Positions 25,659 to 36,407 of a stretch of 64,000 nucleotides of DNA are shown here, one piece after another. Position 1 is the first letter of the stretch. The number at the start of each line of letters is the position of its first letter. Position numbers and translations under genes: made by a program. This stretch comes from Methylobacter psychrophilus (lineage in GTDB: Bacteria > Pseudomonadota > Gammaproteobacteria > Methylococcales > Methylomonadaceae), in assembly GCF_025583945.1 (NCBI RefSeq), contig NZ_JAOEGU010000001.1, positions 124,001 through 188,000 of the forward strand, in the 5' to 3' direction. The notes below the pieces were generated by a model. It had not been told where the DNA came from. It worked only from the letters and a program-made list of their open reading frames with translations, and searched no databases.

Positions 25659-27107
25659 TTAAAAATAGCGGGCATTTATCCAGAAATGCACGGCTATACT
25701 GGCGAGATAGCCCAGCAAAATAACCGGCATCCAACGCATGTGAAATGCGAAGGTATAGCCTTCTTTGATCTGACCCAGTAATGCAACTCCCGGTGCAGAT
25801 CCGATTGCCAGCAAACTACCGCCTACGCCCAAGGTTAGGGTTAACAGCAGCCATTGGCCGGGTGGAAGATCCGGATGCATGCTTAATACAGCAAACATCA
25901 AGGTGCCGTTATCAATAAATGCTGATGAGAGGCCGATACTAATATTGGCAACCGTAGCGCTAATCTGCCCGAACAGAAAATGCGCAATAGCATCAAGATA
26001 GCCGATAAACCCCAAGGCGCCAATTATCATCATCGCGCCGTAAAAAAATAGCAACGTGTCCCAATCGACATTACCAATGTTCTTGAAAACATCAAAATCC
26101 TGTCTTTTATTATCTCTCGGCGCTTCAACCTGAAAGAGTTTGTAAACATGAGCAAAGTCACTCTTAACTTCGTGCGCTGTTTTGGTGAGATAAAAGCTGA
26201 AAAATTGCAGTAAACCAAGCCCCGTCATCATACCGGCGGCTGGTGGCAGTTCCAGCAGTACATTAGACGAAACGGTAATAGCGAGTGTGATAATGAACAG
26301 TAAAACAACCCGCTTGCTGCCACGCCGTAGCCAGATAGTGCTGGTGGATGCTGCGGGTGTTTCTTTGGGGACGAAAAAATGCATAACAGTAGCGGGAACC
26401 AAAAAATTTACCATACAGGGAATAGTCAATGAGAAGAACTCATAAAAAGGCAGGATTTTATGTTGCCAGACGAACAATGTCGAAATGCCGCCCAAGGGAC
26501 TTAACGAGCCGCCGGCATTGGCCGCTACGACGATATTGACACAGGCCAGTGCAACAAATTCTTTTTTGTTTTTACCCACTGCTGCAGCAACAGCGCCCAT
26601 TAAAAGCCCTACTGCCATACCGCTAATTACGGTGGAAAGAACAAAAGCCAGTACGCCGGTAATCCAGAACAGTTGTCGGTAACTATATTGCCGGCTTAAG
26701 AGCCAAATCCTGAGGCCATCGAAAATACCACGCTCTTCCATAGCGTTTAGATAGGTCATTGATACCAGGATAAATAGAAATAATTCGATATAAGCCAGTA
26801 AGTTGCTTTCAAATGCAACAGCCGCCACTTTGGCTTCACCGTGCCAGGCATAGTAAATACAAATCGCAAACCATACGAGCGCCGAACCCAAGACCATTGG
26901 TTTGGACTTTCGTAGTGCGATGACTTCTTCTGACATTGCGGCTATGTAGGCCATAACGGTAACCCCGATAGACAGATAGCCAATGATGTGATGGGTTAAA
27001 TCTAATGATTGGGTCGCACTTAAAGTATCCAAAGCTTGGCCGGCAAAGCTCGCAGTCGGTAAGAGCAATAATACAAAGACTGATAACTTTACTAGTGTGC
27101 TATTCAT
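25659..27107 (-). CDS. nhaD: Sodium:proton antiporter NhaD
   Basis: A 482-residue member of the NhaD/ArsB-CitM superfamily. The N-terminus looks like a signal peptide or first TM (MNSTLVKLSVFVLLLLPTASF). Conserved parts visible are SEEVIALRKSKP, AMEERGIFDGLR, ANAGGSLSPLGGISTLFVW and SAFIDNGTLMFAVL, with about 12 TM helices. NhaD exchanges Na+ (or Li+) for H+, mainly at alkaline pH, and is common in marine, saline and alkaliphilic Gammaproteobacteria. It lies upstream of kup and divergent from tgt. With OadGAB elsewhere in the window it implies active sodium cycling. Confidence 0.9.
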   Translation of the reverse strand: MNSTLVKLSVFVLLLLPTASFAGQALDTLSATQSLDLTHHIIGYLSIGVTVMAYIAAMSEEVIALRKSKPMVLGSALVWFAICIYYAWHGEAKVAAVAFESNLLAYIELFLFILVSMTYLNAMEERGIFDGLRIWLLSRQYSYRQLFWITGVLAFVLSTVISGMAVGLLMGAVAAAVGKNKKEFVALACVNIVVAANAGGSLSPLGGISTLFVWQHKILPFYEFFSLTIPCMVNFLVPATVMHFFVPKETPAASTSTIWLRRGSKRVVLLFIITLAITVSSNVLLELPPAAGMMTGLGLLQFFSFYLTKTAHEVKSDFAHVYKLFQVEAPRDNKRQDFDVFKNIGNVDWDTLLFFYGAMMIIGALGFIGYLDAIAHFLFGQISATVANISIGLSSAFIDNGTLMFAVLSMHPDLPPGQWLLLTLTLGVGGSLLAIGSAPGVALLGQIKEGYTFAFHMRWMPVILLGYLASIAVHFWINARYF

Positions 27108-28627
<1,520 letters not shown>

Positions 28628-28667
28628 TAACGGGATTTTTTAATAACTATAAAATTTGAGGATAATC

Positions 28668-29018
28668 ATGAGTTTTTTTATTTCTGACGCTTTAGCGGCA
28701 GCTCCTGCTGCTACGCAACAACCAGGCATTGAAGGTATGCTGTTTCCACTGGGTATTCTGGTGTTTTTTTACTTTTTGTTTTTGCGTCCTCAATCCAAGC
28801 GAACCAAAGAAAAGAAACAAATGATTGCCGCGATAACCAAAGGTGCAGAAGTCGTAACGTCTGGGGGTATTCTAGGTAAGATCGTTGATCTGGATGATAA
28901 TTTCGTCAAGATTGAAATCTCTGACAACACCTTTATTCAAGTGCAGCGCCAAAGTATTGAGAGCATGATGCCAAAAGGAACTTATAAAGCCATAACCAAA
29001 AAAGCAGTTAGAGCTTAA
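28668..29018 (+). CDS. yajC: Preprotein translocase subunit YajC
   Basis: A small single-span inner-membrane partner of SecDF (116 residues). The start is ATG 28668, preceded by GAGG at 28658-28661; a TTG 12 bp earlier is in frame but does not fit. The hydrophobic segment is about residues 25-42 (LFPLGILVFFYFLFLRPQ), ending in the family-typical FLRPQ, followed by KRTKEKKQM and the GAEVVTSGGILGKI block. It is 40 bp after tgt and 68 bp before secD. Confidence 0.95.
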   Translation: MSFFISDALAAAPAATQQPGIEGMLFPLGILVFFYFLFLRPQSKRTKEKKQMIAAITKGAEVVTSGGILGKIVDLDDNFVKIEISDNTFIQVQRQSIESMMPKGTYKAITKKAVRA

Positions 29019-29086
29019 GTTATAGCGCGTAGCCAGTCAAACAGCTTGATTTAAGCTAAAGCACGGTTTAATTATTGGAATAACAC

Positions 29087-30934
29087 ATGCAAAACCATTT
29101 CCCACTTTGGAAAAATTTATTAGTTCTGATTGTTTTTGGCATCGGAATTATTTATTCGTTACCGAATTTGTACGGCGATGATCCCTCTGTTCAGGTGTCG
29201 TCAACACAATCTGCCAAGATAGCGCAGGAGCAGGCAAACCAGATTAAATCCGAAATTGAAGCTAGTGGCGTTACTGTCAAAGCCTTTGAGTTTAATGACG
29301 GGCGTATTTTAGCGCGTTTTTCTAATACTGACGATCAGCTTAAAGTCGATGATTTGCTTAGAGACAAGATGGGCAGTAATTACACCGTTGCCTTAAATCT
29401 GGCACCTACTACACCTCCTTGGTTACGCGCTTTAGGCGCTAATGCCATGTATTTGGGTCTGGATTTACGTGGCGGGGTGCATTTTCTCCTGGAAGTGGAT
29501 ATGGATGCTGCCGCCAGACAAGCCGAAGATCGCTATAACGACGATCTGCGACTAGCCTTGCGAGGTGCTAATATGCGCTATCAGTCAGTGACAAAAAACA
29601 ACGGTTTTATTAAAATTACGTTGAAGTCAGCGGCAGATAAACCAGCGTTGTTAACGCTTCTGGACAAGGATTTTCGTACCCTTGATATTACGGAGCCGGA
29701 AGCTCAGGATCAGGTTTGGTTAAAAGTCTCTGAAAAAGAAGTCCGCGAAATCAAGAAATTTGCTGTGTCGCAAAACATGACAACTTTGCGTAACCGGGTC
29801 AACGAGTTAGGCGTTGCCGAGCCGGTGATTCAACAGCAAGGTGATAACCGTATTATGGTTCAATTGCCTGGTGTACAAGATACTACTCGTGCCAAGGAAA
29901 TTCTGGGTACAACTGCTACCTTGGAGTATCGTCTGGTTGATACTGAACACGATGTACGGCAGGCAGTTGAAGGACACGTGCCTGTTAACAGTCGCTTGTA
30001 TTATGAAAGAAACGGTAATCCGATACTGTTGGATCGGCGCGTTATTGTGACTGGCGATCAAATTGTTGATGCTTCTTCCGGTCAGGATGAGGACGGCAGA
30101 CCTTCAGTCAATATTTCCTTAAATGGCGTGGGTGCGGCCAAGATGGCTAAAACTACCCAGGTTAGTGTTGGCAAGCCAATGGCGGTAGTCTTTATTGAAT
30201 ATAAAGTTGATACCAGAATGGTCAATGGTCAAAAAGTTCGTCATAAAGAAAAAGTTGAAAAAGTTATCAACGTGGCAACTATCCAGGGAGTATTCAGTAA
30301 ACGTTTTCAAACTACCGGTTTGGATAGTCCACAGGAAGCACGAAACCTGTCATTGTTGTTAAGGGCTGGAGCACTGGCTGCGCCGGTTGATATTGTTGAA
30401 GAGCGTACGGTAGGGCCAAGCCTTGGACAAGATAACATCGATAAAGGCATGCTGTCGTTTGTGGTAGGCTTTGCCTTGGTTGTGTTGTTTATGGCGGTTT
30501 ATTATAAGCTGTTTGGCATGATTGCCAATTTTGCGCTGGCGTTTAACGTGGTTATTGTCGTGGCAATATTGTCGATGTTACAGGCAACGTTAACATTGCC
30601 GGGTATTGCCGGGATCATCTTGACGGTAGGTATGTCGGTTGATGCCAACGTATTGATATTCGAGCGGATTAAAGAAGAGCTCCGTAATGGTAATACGCCG
30701 CAATCCGCTATTTTTATCGGTTATGAAAAAGCTTTTGCAACGATCCTTGACTCGCATTTTACCAACCTTGTAGTTGCGGTGGTGTTGTTTGCTTTTGGTA
30801 CCGGTTCTGTTAAAGGTTTTGCGGTAACGTTGATTATCGGGATTTTGTCCTCCATGTTTACGGCAATCACCGGAACGCGGATGGTTATTAACTGGGTATA
30901 CGGCAATCGTAGAGTTGAGAAGTTATCCATTTAA
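29087..30934 (+). CDS. secD: Protein translocase subunit SecD
   Basis: RND-like Sec accessory subunit that uses the proton (or sodium) gradient to pull preproteins out of SecYEG. Length 615 equals E. coli SecD. It has TM1 (about 11-27), a large periplasmic P1 domain with GLDLRGGVHFLLEVDM (D1 motif) and TLRNRVNELGVAEPVIQQQG, then five TM helices including GIAGIILTVGMSVDANVLIFERIKEE (D4/D5). It is followed by secF; the 106-bp gap between them contains hairpin repeats. Confidence 0.97.
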   Translation: MQNHFPLWKNLLVLIVFGIGIIYSLPNLYGDDPSVQVSSTQSAKIAQEQANQIKSEIEASGVTVKAFEFNDGRILARFSNTDDQLKVDDLLRDKMGSNYTVALNLAPTTPPWLRALGANAMYLGLDLRGGVHFLLEVDMDAAARQAEDRYNDDLRLALRGANMRYQSVTKNNGFIKITLKSAADKPALLTLLDKDFRTLDITEPEAQDQVWLKVSEKEVREIKKFAVSQNMTTLRNRVNELGVAEPVIQQQGDNRIMVQLPGVQDTTRAKEILGTTATLEYRLVDTEHDVRQAVEGHVPVNSRLYYERNGNPILLDRRVIVTGDQIVDASSGQDEDGRPSVNISLNGVGAAKMAKTTQVSVGKPMAVVFIEYKVDTRMVNGQKVRHKEKVEKVINVATIQGVFSKRFQTTGLDSPQEARNLSLLLRAGALAAPVDIVEERTVGPSLGQDNIDKGMLSFVVGFALVVLFMAVYYKLFGMIANFALAFNVVIVVAILSMLQATLTLPGIAGIILTVGMSVDANVLIFERIKEELRNGNTPQSAIFIGYEKAFATILDSHFTNLVVAVVLFAFGTGSVKGFAVTLIIGILSSMFTAITGTRMVINWVYGNRRVEKLSI

Positions 30935-30940
30935 GCTGTG

Positions 30941-31020
30941 CAAGGGCAATCCTTTATGGTTGCCCTTGATTCAAAAGCAACCCAAGGGTCAACCTAAGGG
31001 CAACCGTAAAGGGTTGTCCC
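30941..31020. repeat. GGGCAACC-type hairpin repeats between secD and secF
   Basis: A perfect 9-bp hairpin, CAAGGGCAA (30941-30949) with TTGCCCTTG (30960-30968), is followed by a second, imperfect one (GGGCAACC at 30998-31005 with GGTTGTCCC at 31012-31020). The two share the AAGGGCAAC/GGTTG words, so they are tandem copies of one dispersed palindrome. They could trim or attenuate the secD-secF transcript. Confidence 0.55.
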
Positions 31021-31040
31021 TACCTTAAGAAGATTAAACT

Positions 31041-31967
31041 ATGAAGACAACAAACATAAATTTTATAGGTAACCGAAATATCGCCTTGATATTTTCCGGT
31101 GTACTGATGATTCTTTCGATAGGATCGCTGGCTGTCCGCGGATTGCAAATGGGTATTGATTTTACCGGCGGAACGCTGATTGAAGTGGGTTATCAAAAAG
31201 CGGCTGATTTAACTGTGTTACGTAATACCTTGGATGCTGAAGGTTTTGGCGATGCCACTGTGCAAAATTTTGGCACGGCAAAAGATGTCCTGATTCGTTT
31301 AAAGCTCCATGAAGGTTTAAGTAGCGCCGATTTAAGTTCCAAGGTACTTGAGGCCATTAACAAAACCACCGCAGAGCCGGCAAGTGTGCGACGCGTTGAA
31401 TTTGTTGGACCTCAAGTGGGTGATGATTTGGCCGAGGATGGTTTTTTGGCCTTGCTATATTCAACAGTAGGGATTTTGGGTTATATTGCCTGGCGTTTTG
31501 AGTGGAAATTTTCTACCGGAGCCGTTATAGCGACAGTTCATGATGTTGTTGTTACCTTGGGATTGTTTTCTGTTTTGGGGCTGGAATTTGATTTGACGGT
31601 ATTGGCGGCAGTTCTTGCGCTCATTGGTTATTCTTTGAACGATACTATTGTTATTTATGATCGTATTCGTGAAAATTTTCGGCTAATGCGCAATAAAACA
31701 ACTGAAGAAATTATGAATATTTCGGTTAATGTCACCTTAAGTCGAACCATCATGACCTCTTTAACGGTGATTCTGGTGCTGGCGTCCTTGTTTTTTCTGG
31801 GCGGTGAAGTGATACATAATTTTTCTATCGTATTGTTGTTTGGCGTATTTTTTGGTACTTATTCCTCTATTTTTATCGCCAGTCCTATGGCTTTATTATT
31901 GGGTATTAGTGCTGAGGATTTGATGATACCGGTCAAAGAAGGTGCGGAAATAGATCGTACGCCTTAA
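31041..31967 (+). CDS. secF: Protein translocase subunit SecF
   Basis: The SecD partner; 308 residues (E. coli 323). It has TM1 (about 15-33), the periplasmic motif GLQMGIDFTGGTLIEVGY, then RRVEFVGPQVGDDL, and TM helices 2-6 with YSLNDTIVIYDRIRENFR (conserved SecF loop), TLSRTIMTSLTVIL and a final helix containing GTYSSIFIASPMAL. Forms the SecDF-YajC complex. Confidence 0.97.
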   Translation: MKTTNINFIGNRNIALIFSGVLMILSIGSLAVRGLQMGIDFTGGTLIEVGYQKAADLTVLRNTLDAEGFGDATVQNFGTAKDVLIRLKLHEGLSSADLSSKVLEAINKTTAEPASVRRVEFVGPQVGDDLAEDGFLALLYSTVGILGYIAWRFEWKFSTGAVIATVHDVVVTLGLFSVLGLEFDLTVLAAVLALIGYSLNDTIVIYDRIRENFRLMRNKTTEEIMNISVNVTLSRTIMTSLTVILVLASLFFLGGEVIHNFSIVLLFGVFFGTYSSIFIASPMALLLGISAEDLMIPVKEGAEIDRTP

Positions 31968-32009
31968 TGATATGAGTTGTCGTTTGTCTACAATATCGCG
32001 ATGATCAGG

Positions 32010-32015
32010 TATAAT
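32010..32015 (+). promoter_or_regulatory. Likely -10 box of the ndk promoter
   Basis: A consensus TATAAT lies 57 bp before the ndk start. The best -35 is CTACAA at 31988-31993 with a 16-bp spacer, which is weak, so the promoter call rests mainly on the -10. Confidence 0.4.
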
Positions 32016-32071
32016 TAACCACTCAAATTTTTATTTTTTTATTTAATGTTACTTTGGAGTTTTAAAACATA

Positions 32072-32503
32072 ATGGCAATAGAACGCACTTTCTCAATTAT
32101 TAAACCTGACGCAGTTGCAAAAAATGTTATTGGTGAAATTTATAGTCGTTTTGAAAAAAATGACCTGAAAATTGTTGCGGCAAAAATGCTGCACCTGACT
32201 CAAGAACAAGCTGAAGGTTTTTACGCAGAACACAGTGAGCGCGGTTTCTTTAAGGGTCTGGTTGCATTTATGATTTCAGGTCCTGTGATCATGCAAGTAC
32301 TGGAAGGCGAAAATGCAGTTCTTAAGCATCGTGAAATAATGGGTGCTACCAATCCTAAAGAAGCAGCTGCAGGAACCATTCGCGCTGATTTCGCTGCCAG
32401 CATCGATGAAAATGCGGTACATGGATCAGATGCTGTCGAAACTGCTGCAAGAGAAATCGCTTACTTTTTCTCAAATAATGAAATCTGTGCCAGAACCCGT
32501 TAA
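32072..32503 (+). CDS. ndk: Nucleoside diphosphate kinase
   Basis: Transfers the gamma-phosphate between nucleoside triphosphates and diphosphates through a phosphohistidine. Length 143 is identical to E. coli Ndk. The substrate-binding N-terminus is [14 protein letters not shown], and the catalytic histidine is in [13 protein letters not shown] (H117). It is the first gene of the ndk-rlmN-pilW-hisS-yfgM-bamB-der cluster. Its last 26 bases overlap the rlmN start. Confidence 0.97.
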   Translation: MAIERTFSIIKPDAVAKNVIGEIYSRFEKNDLKIVAAKMLHLTQEQAEGFYAEHSERGFFKGLVAFMISGPVIMQVLEGENAVLKHREIMGATNPKEAAAGTIRADFAASIDENAVHGSDAVETAAREIAYFFSNNEICARTR

Positions 32504-33605
32504 TTTTCAGCCGGTTAATCCTAAGCGGGTTAACTTACTCGATTACGACAGAAAAGGTCTTGCGGCCTTTTTTGTCGATTTGGGTGAAAAGCCTTTTCGT
32601 GCAACCCAGTTGCTTAAATGGATTTATCAGGAAGGTGTCGAAGATTTCGACTTGATGACTAATATAAGCAAGTCTTTGCGAGTCTGGCTCAACGAGCATT
32701 GTTATCTTGCAACGCCAGAGATTGTCATTGAACAAATTGCCAGTGACGGGACCCGTAAATGGGCATTGCAAACCAGTTGCGGCAACCGAATCGAGACGGT
32801 TTTTATACCTGAAGAAGGGCGTGGCACTTTATGTGTGTCATCGCAAATCGGTTGTGCGCTAGCTTGTACTTTTTGTTCTACCGCCCAGCAAGGTTTTAAT
32901 CGTAATTTGACGACGGCAGAAATTATTGGTCAAGTCATTGTTGCGCAAAAACGTTTGGGGACGACCAAAAAAATCACCAATGTTGTCATGATGGGTATGG
33001 GCGAGCCCTTGCTTAATTTTGATAATGTCGTCGCAGCCATGAATTTGATGATGGATGACTTTACCTTTGGGCTTTCCAAACGACGGGTCACTATTAGTAC
33101 TTCGGGTGTGGTGCCGGCGATGTATCGATTAACACAAGCTTGTGATGTCAGTCTTGCGGTATCATTACATGCAGTGACTGATGAATTGAGGGATGAGCTG
33201 GTTCCGATTAATAAAAAATATCCGTTAAAGATGTTAATGGAAGCGTGTAGGGATAACGCCAAGATTGCACCACGACGTACTGTTACCTTTGAATATGTCA
33301 TGTTGGATGGGATTAATGATTCAATGGAAGATGCACGCGGACTCATTAAATTGTTAAAAACAGTACCGTCAAAACTTAACTTGATACCCTTTAATCCGTT
33401 TCCGAATAACGCTTATCGATGCTCAAGCAAAGACGTTATTAATCGTTTTAAAACGGTTTTAAACGATGCGGGTATTATCACGACAGTCAGGAAAACTCGT
33501 GGCGAGGATATCGATGCTGCCTGTGGACAATTGGTTGGGCAAGTTGAAGATAAAAGTCGCAGACACCTTAAGCTAAAGGTTGTGGGTTCAGAGAGTGCTG
33601 CCTGA
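32478..33605 (+). CDS. rlmN: Dual-specificity 23S rRNA/tRNA adenine-C2 methyltransferase RlmN
   Basis: Radical-SAM enzyme that methylates A2503 of 23S rRNA and A37 of some tRNAs. The best start is ATG 32478, which gives 375 residues (E. coli 384) and overlaps ndk by 26 bp; the frame stays open further upstream inside ndk but that is not conserved sequence. The 4Fe-4S motif is CALACTFC (CxxxCxxC), followed by [41 protein letters not shown] and the catalytic Cys near the C-terminus in [11 protein letters not shown]. Translationally coupled to ndk. Confidence 0.95.
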   Translation: MKSVPEPVNFQPVNPKRVNLLDYDRKGLAAFFVDLGEKPFRATQLLKWIYQEGVEDFDLMTNISKSLRVWLNEHCYLATPEIVIEQIASDGTRKWALQTSCGNRIETVFIPEEGRGTLCVSSQIGCALACTFCSTAQQGFNRNLTTAEIIGQVIVAQKRLGTTKKITNVVMMGMGEPLLNFDNVVAAMNLMMDDFTFGLSKRRVTISTSGVVPAMYRLTQACDVSLAVSLHAVTDELRDELVPINKKYPLKMLMEACRDNAKIAPRRTVTFEYVMLDGINDSMEDARGLIKLLKTVPSKLNLIPFNPFPNNAYRCSSKDVINRFKTVLNDAGIITTVRKTRGEDIDAACGQLVGQVEDKSRRHLKLKVVGSESAA

Positions 33606-34359
33606 GGCATCAAGCAGTACTATTAATCGCTTTGGTAGTAGCTTGTTTTTGGTTGTTGTATTGGCTTCCTGTTCATCCTCGAATGTAAAGACTACCGGAA
33701 ATGATGATCCTGCCAGTATTTATTTACAACTGGGAGTCCGCTACATTGATTTAAACAAGTTGGAAGTTGCCAAAGAAAATTTACAGCTGGCATTAAAAAA
33801 AGACCCTGATAATATTCAAGTACATAATGCCTTTGCGTTTTTATATGAAAAATTAAATGATTATGATCATGCCAAAGACCATTATGAAATGGCGTTGGAT
33901 GGGGCACCAGATAATTGGAGTGTAGAAAATAACTTTGGCCGGTTTCTTTGCGATCATGGTGAATATGAGCAAGGAATGGCTTTATTAAATCAGGCATTTT
34001 CCAATCAGTTGAATGACCGGCAGTGGTTGGCATTAACCAATGCCGGACGTTGCCAGTTGGCAATGCAACAAAAGCAAAGTGCCAAGACTTATTTTAAGCA
34101 AGCGTTGATACTTAACAATACTTACGCTCCGGCACTGCTGGAAATGCAAAAAATAAGTTATCAAAGTGGCGAATATTTGGCGGCAAAAGTTTATTTACAG
34201 CGCTATCTGAGTGTTGCAGATCATACCTCGGGAACCTTATGGATTGGTACGCAAACAGAACGTGCATTAGGTAATGAAGCGCTGGCAAAAGAATACCAAC
34301 GCTTATTGTTGGAAAAATTTCCGCTTTCAGATGAAGCAAAACAAATTAAGCCTATTTAA
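33580..34359 (+). CDS. pilW: Type IV pilus biogenesis/stability lipoprotein PilW (PilF)
   Basis: An outer-membrane lipoprotein pilotin that helps the secretin PilQ assemble. It has 259 codons from TTG 33580 (overlapping rlmN by 26 bp), or 254 from GTG 33595; the start is uncertain because no ATG precedes the signal peptide. The signal peptide ends in a lipobox, VLASC. Six TPR-like repeats follow, beginning [21 protein letters not shown] and continuing [20 protein letters not shown]. The position after rlmN is the conserved gammaproteobacterial place for pilW. Other type IV pilus genes are not in the window. Confidence 0.88.
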   Translation: MWVQRVLPEASSSTINRFGSSLFLVVVLASCSSSNVKTTGNDDPASIYLQLGVRYIDLNKLEVAKENLQLALKKDPDNIQVHNAFAFLYEKLNDYDHAKDHYEMALDGAPDNWSVENNFGRFLCDHGEYEQGMALLNQAFSNQLNDRQWLALTNAGRCQLAMQQKQSAKTYFKQALILNNTYAPALLEMQKISYQSGEYLAAKVYLQRYLSVADHTSGTLWIGTQTERALGNEALAKEYQRLLLEKFPLSDEAKQIKPI

Positions 34360-34383
34360 CATTAACAGGCTACCCTGACCGAT

Positions 34384-35664
34384 ATGGCAAATAATATACA
34401 AGCAATTCGCGGGATGCATGATGTGCTTCCTGAACAAACACCGATCTGGCAGTATACCGAACAAGTGCTTAGAGATGTACTTGGTGCTTATGGTTATAGT
34501 GAAATCCGACTGCCGATTGTCGAGAAAACAGAGCTTTTCAAGCGCTCTATTGGTGAAGTGACCGATATAGTTGAAAAAGAAATGTATACCTTTGACGATC
34601 GTAATGGCGACTCGTTAACCTTGCGTCCGGAAGGCACTGCCGGTTGTCTTAGGGCTTGTCTTGAGCATGGCTTATTACATAATCAGGTTCACCGGTTATG
34701 GTATTACGGCCCTATGTATCGCCATGAACGTCCACAAAAAGGGCGCTATCGCCAGTTTATTCAATTGGGCGTTGAAACTTATGGCATGTCTGGCCCCGAT
34801 ATTGATGCTGAATTGATTTTGATCATGGATCGTTTATGGAAAAAGTTGGGTATTCGCGATAAAGTGCGTTTACAGCTTAACTCCTTGGGTACTATTGCAG
34901 AACGACTGGTTTATCGGGAAACTTTAGTCACTTATTTTCAGGCACATTTGACTGAGTTGGATGAAGATAGTTTGCGTCGACTTGAGACCAATCCTTTACG
35001 CATTCTGGATACCAAAAATCCGGCCATGCAACGACTGGTTGCCGAGGCTCCCGAATTAATGGCTTATTTAGGTGCTGAAAGCCTGGAACATTTTAATACC
35101 TTAACGGCAACATTAGATGATCTGGGGATAAGCTACGAAGTCACTACCCGATTGGTACGCGGCCTGGATTATTACAGCAAAACAGTTTTTGAATGGGTTA
35201 CTGATGAGCTTGGTTCTCAGGGAACCGTGTGTGCCGGTGGACGTTATGATAGTCTGATTGAACAATTGGGTGGCAAGCCCAATTTTGCGGTAGGTTTTGC
35301 CATGGGTATTGAGCGCTTGCTGGCTTTAATGGAAGTCGCAGGTAATGTGCCGCTTGCTAGAACCGTCGATGTATACATGATTCGTGTCGGTGAAACAGCG
35401 GAACGGGAAGGTTTGCGTTTTGCTGAAATAATTAGAAATGAAGTCCCGGGGTTAAAGCTACAAGTGAATTGTGGCGGTGGCAGCTTTAAAAGCCAGTTTA
35501 AAAAAGCTGATAAAATAGGTGCGGAATATGCCATTATTTTGGGTGAAGACGAAGTTAGTCGCGGAGAGTTTGGTCTGAAATCCTTACGTAGTGAGCAAGA
35601 CCAGCAAACGTTATCCCGGGAGCAAATCATTACTTTTTTGCAAGCGCTGTGTGGATTGAGTTAA
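34384..35664 (+). CDS. hisS: Histidine-tRNA ligase
   Basis: Class II aminoacyl-tRNA synthetase charging tRNA-His; 426 residues (E. coli 424). Motif 1 is around residues 45-70, motif 2 is [20 protein letters not shown], and the histidine-specific loops are [14 protein letters not shown] and [15 protein letters not shown]. The C-terminal anticodon-binding domain begins near residue 330. It follows pilW by 24 bp; rodZ and ispG, which usually lie between the two, are missing. Confidence 0.97.
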   Translation: MANNIQAIRGMHDVLPEQTPIWQYTEQVLRDVLGAYGYSEIRLPIVEKTELFKRSIGEVTDIVEKEMYTFDDRNGDSLTLRPEGTAGCLRACLEHGLLHNQVHRLWYYGPMYRHERPQKGRYRQFIQLGVETYGMSGPDIDAELILIMDRLWKKLGIRDKVRLQLNSLGTIAERLVYRETLVTYFQAHLTELDEDSLRRLETNPLRILDTKNPAMQRLVAEAPELMAYLGAESLEHFNTLTATLDDLGISYEVTTRLVRGLDYYSKTVFEWVTDELGSQGTVCAGGRYDSLIEQLGGKPNFAVGFAMGIERLLALMEVAGNVPLARTVDVYMIRVGETAEREGLRFAEIIRNEVPGLKLQVNCGGGSFKSQFKKADKIGAEYAIILGEDEVSRGEFGLKSLRSEQDQQTLSREQIITFLQALCGLS

Positions 35665-35759
35665 CCTACTATTTGCCGCTTTGATGCGTTGGGCTACCGT
35701 CCTCACTTAACCCAACCCTGTAAGCTATTTTTAAAATATCAACAAGAGAAAGAAAACCA

Positions 35760-36407
35760 GTGGAAATTTACGATACAGAAGAAGAGCAGCTTGATGCAGT
35801 AAAAAGATGGTGGAAAGAAAATGGATTGTCTACCATTGTAGGTCTGGTTATCGGCGTTATTGTTATTTTAGGCTGGAATTACTGGCAAAGTCACAAGAAA
35901 GTAGAGTCAGGCGAGGCTTCAGCTATATACAGCCAATTAATCCAAGCGATAGCAGCTGATAAAAAAGACAGTGCAGAGAAACTGGCTGAGCGTATACAGG
36001 AACAATATCCCAAGACTGAATATGCCGCTTATAGCGCTCTTTTACTGGCAAAAGTAAAAGTCGATCAAGGTGATTTAGCTAAAGCGCAGGCGACTTTAAA
36101 ACAGATAGCGGCAGGATCCGATAAAGAATTGGCTAATGTTGCAAAAATACGGCTGGTTCGTTTAATGCTGGCCAGCGGTCAGTTTGAGCAGGGCTTACAG
36201 CTAATTAATGATGTGGATCCCGCAACATCATCCAGTTTTTCAGGAAACTATGATGAGTTGGTAGGTGATTTATATGTTGCTCTGGATCGTTTGGATCAAG
36301 CGCGAAGTTCTTATCAAAAAGCCTTGGAAAGTGGTTATAAGTCACCGTTATTGCAATTTAAAATTGATGATTTAACCGCACCTGAAAAAATAGAAAGCCA
36401 AAAATAA
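35760..36407 (+). CDS. yfgM: YfgM-like TPR membrane protein (SecYEG ancillary subunit)
   Basis: A 215-residue protein with a short cytosolic N-terminus (EIYDTEEEQLDAVKRWWKENG), one TM helix (about 23-41) and a periplasmic TPR-like domain. It matches E. coli YfgM (206), which associates with SecYEG and the PpiD chaperone and helps hand over exported proteins. The start is GTG 35760, and the stop overlaps the bamB start by 1 nt, so the two are coupled. hisS lies 95 bp upstream. Confidence 0.9.
   Translation: MEIYDTEEEQLDAVKRWWKENGLSTIVGLVIGVIVILGWNYWQSHKKVESGEASAIYSQLIQAIAADKKDSAEKLAERIQEQYPKTEYAAYSALLLAKVKVDQGDLAKAQATLKQIAAGSDKELANVAKIRLVRLMLASGQFEQGLQLINDVDPATSSSFSGNYDELVGDLYVALDRLDQARSSYQKALESGYKSPLLQFKIDDLTAPEKIESQK

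Noticed and set aside
32343-32477. Upstream extension of rlmN inside ndk
   Set aside because: The frame is open by chance; the conserved RlmN N-terminus begins after ATG 32478.
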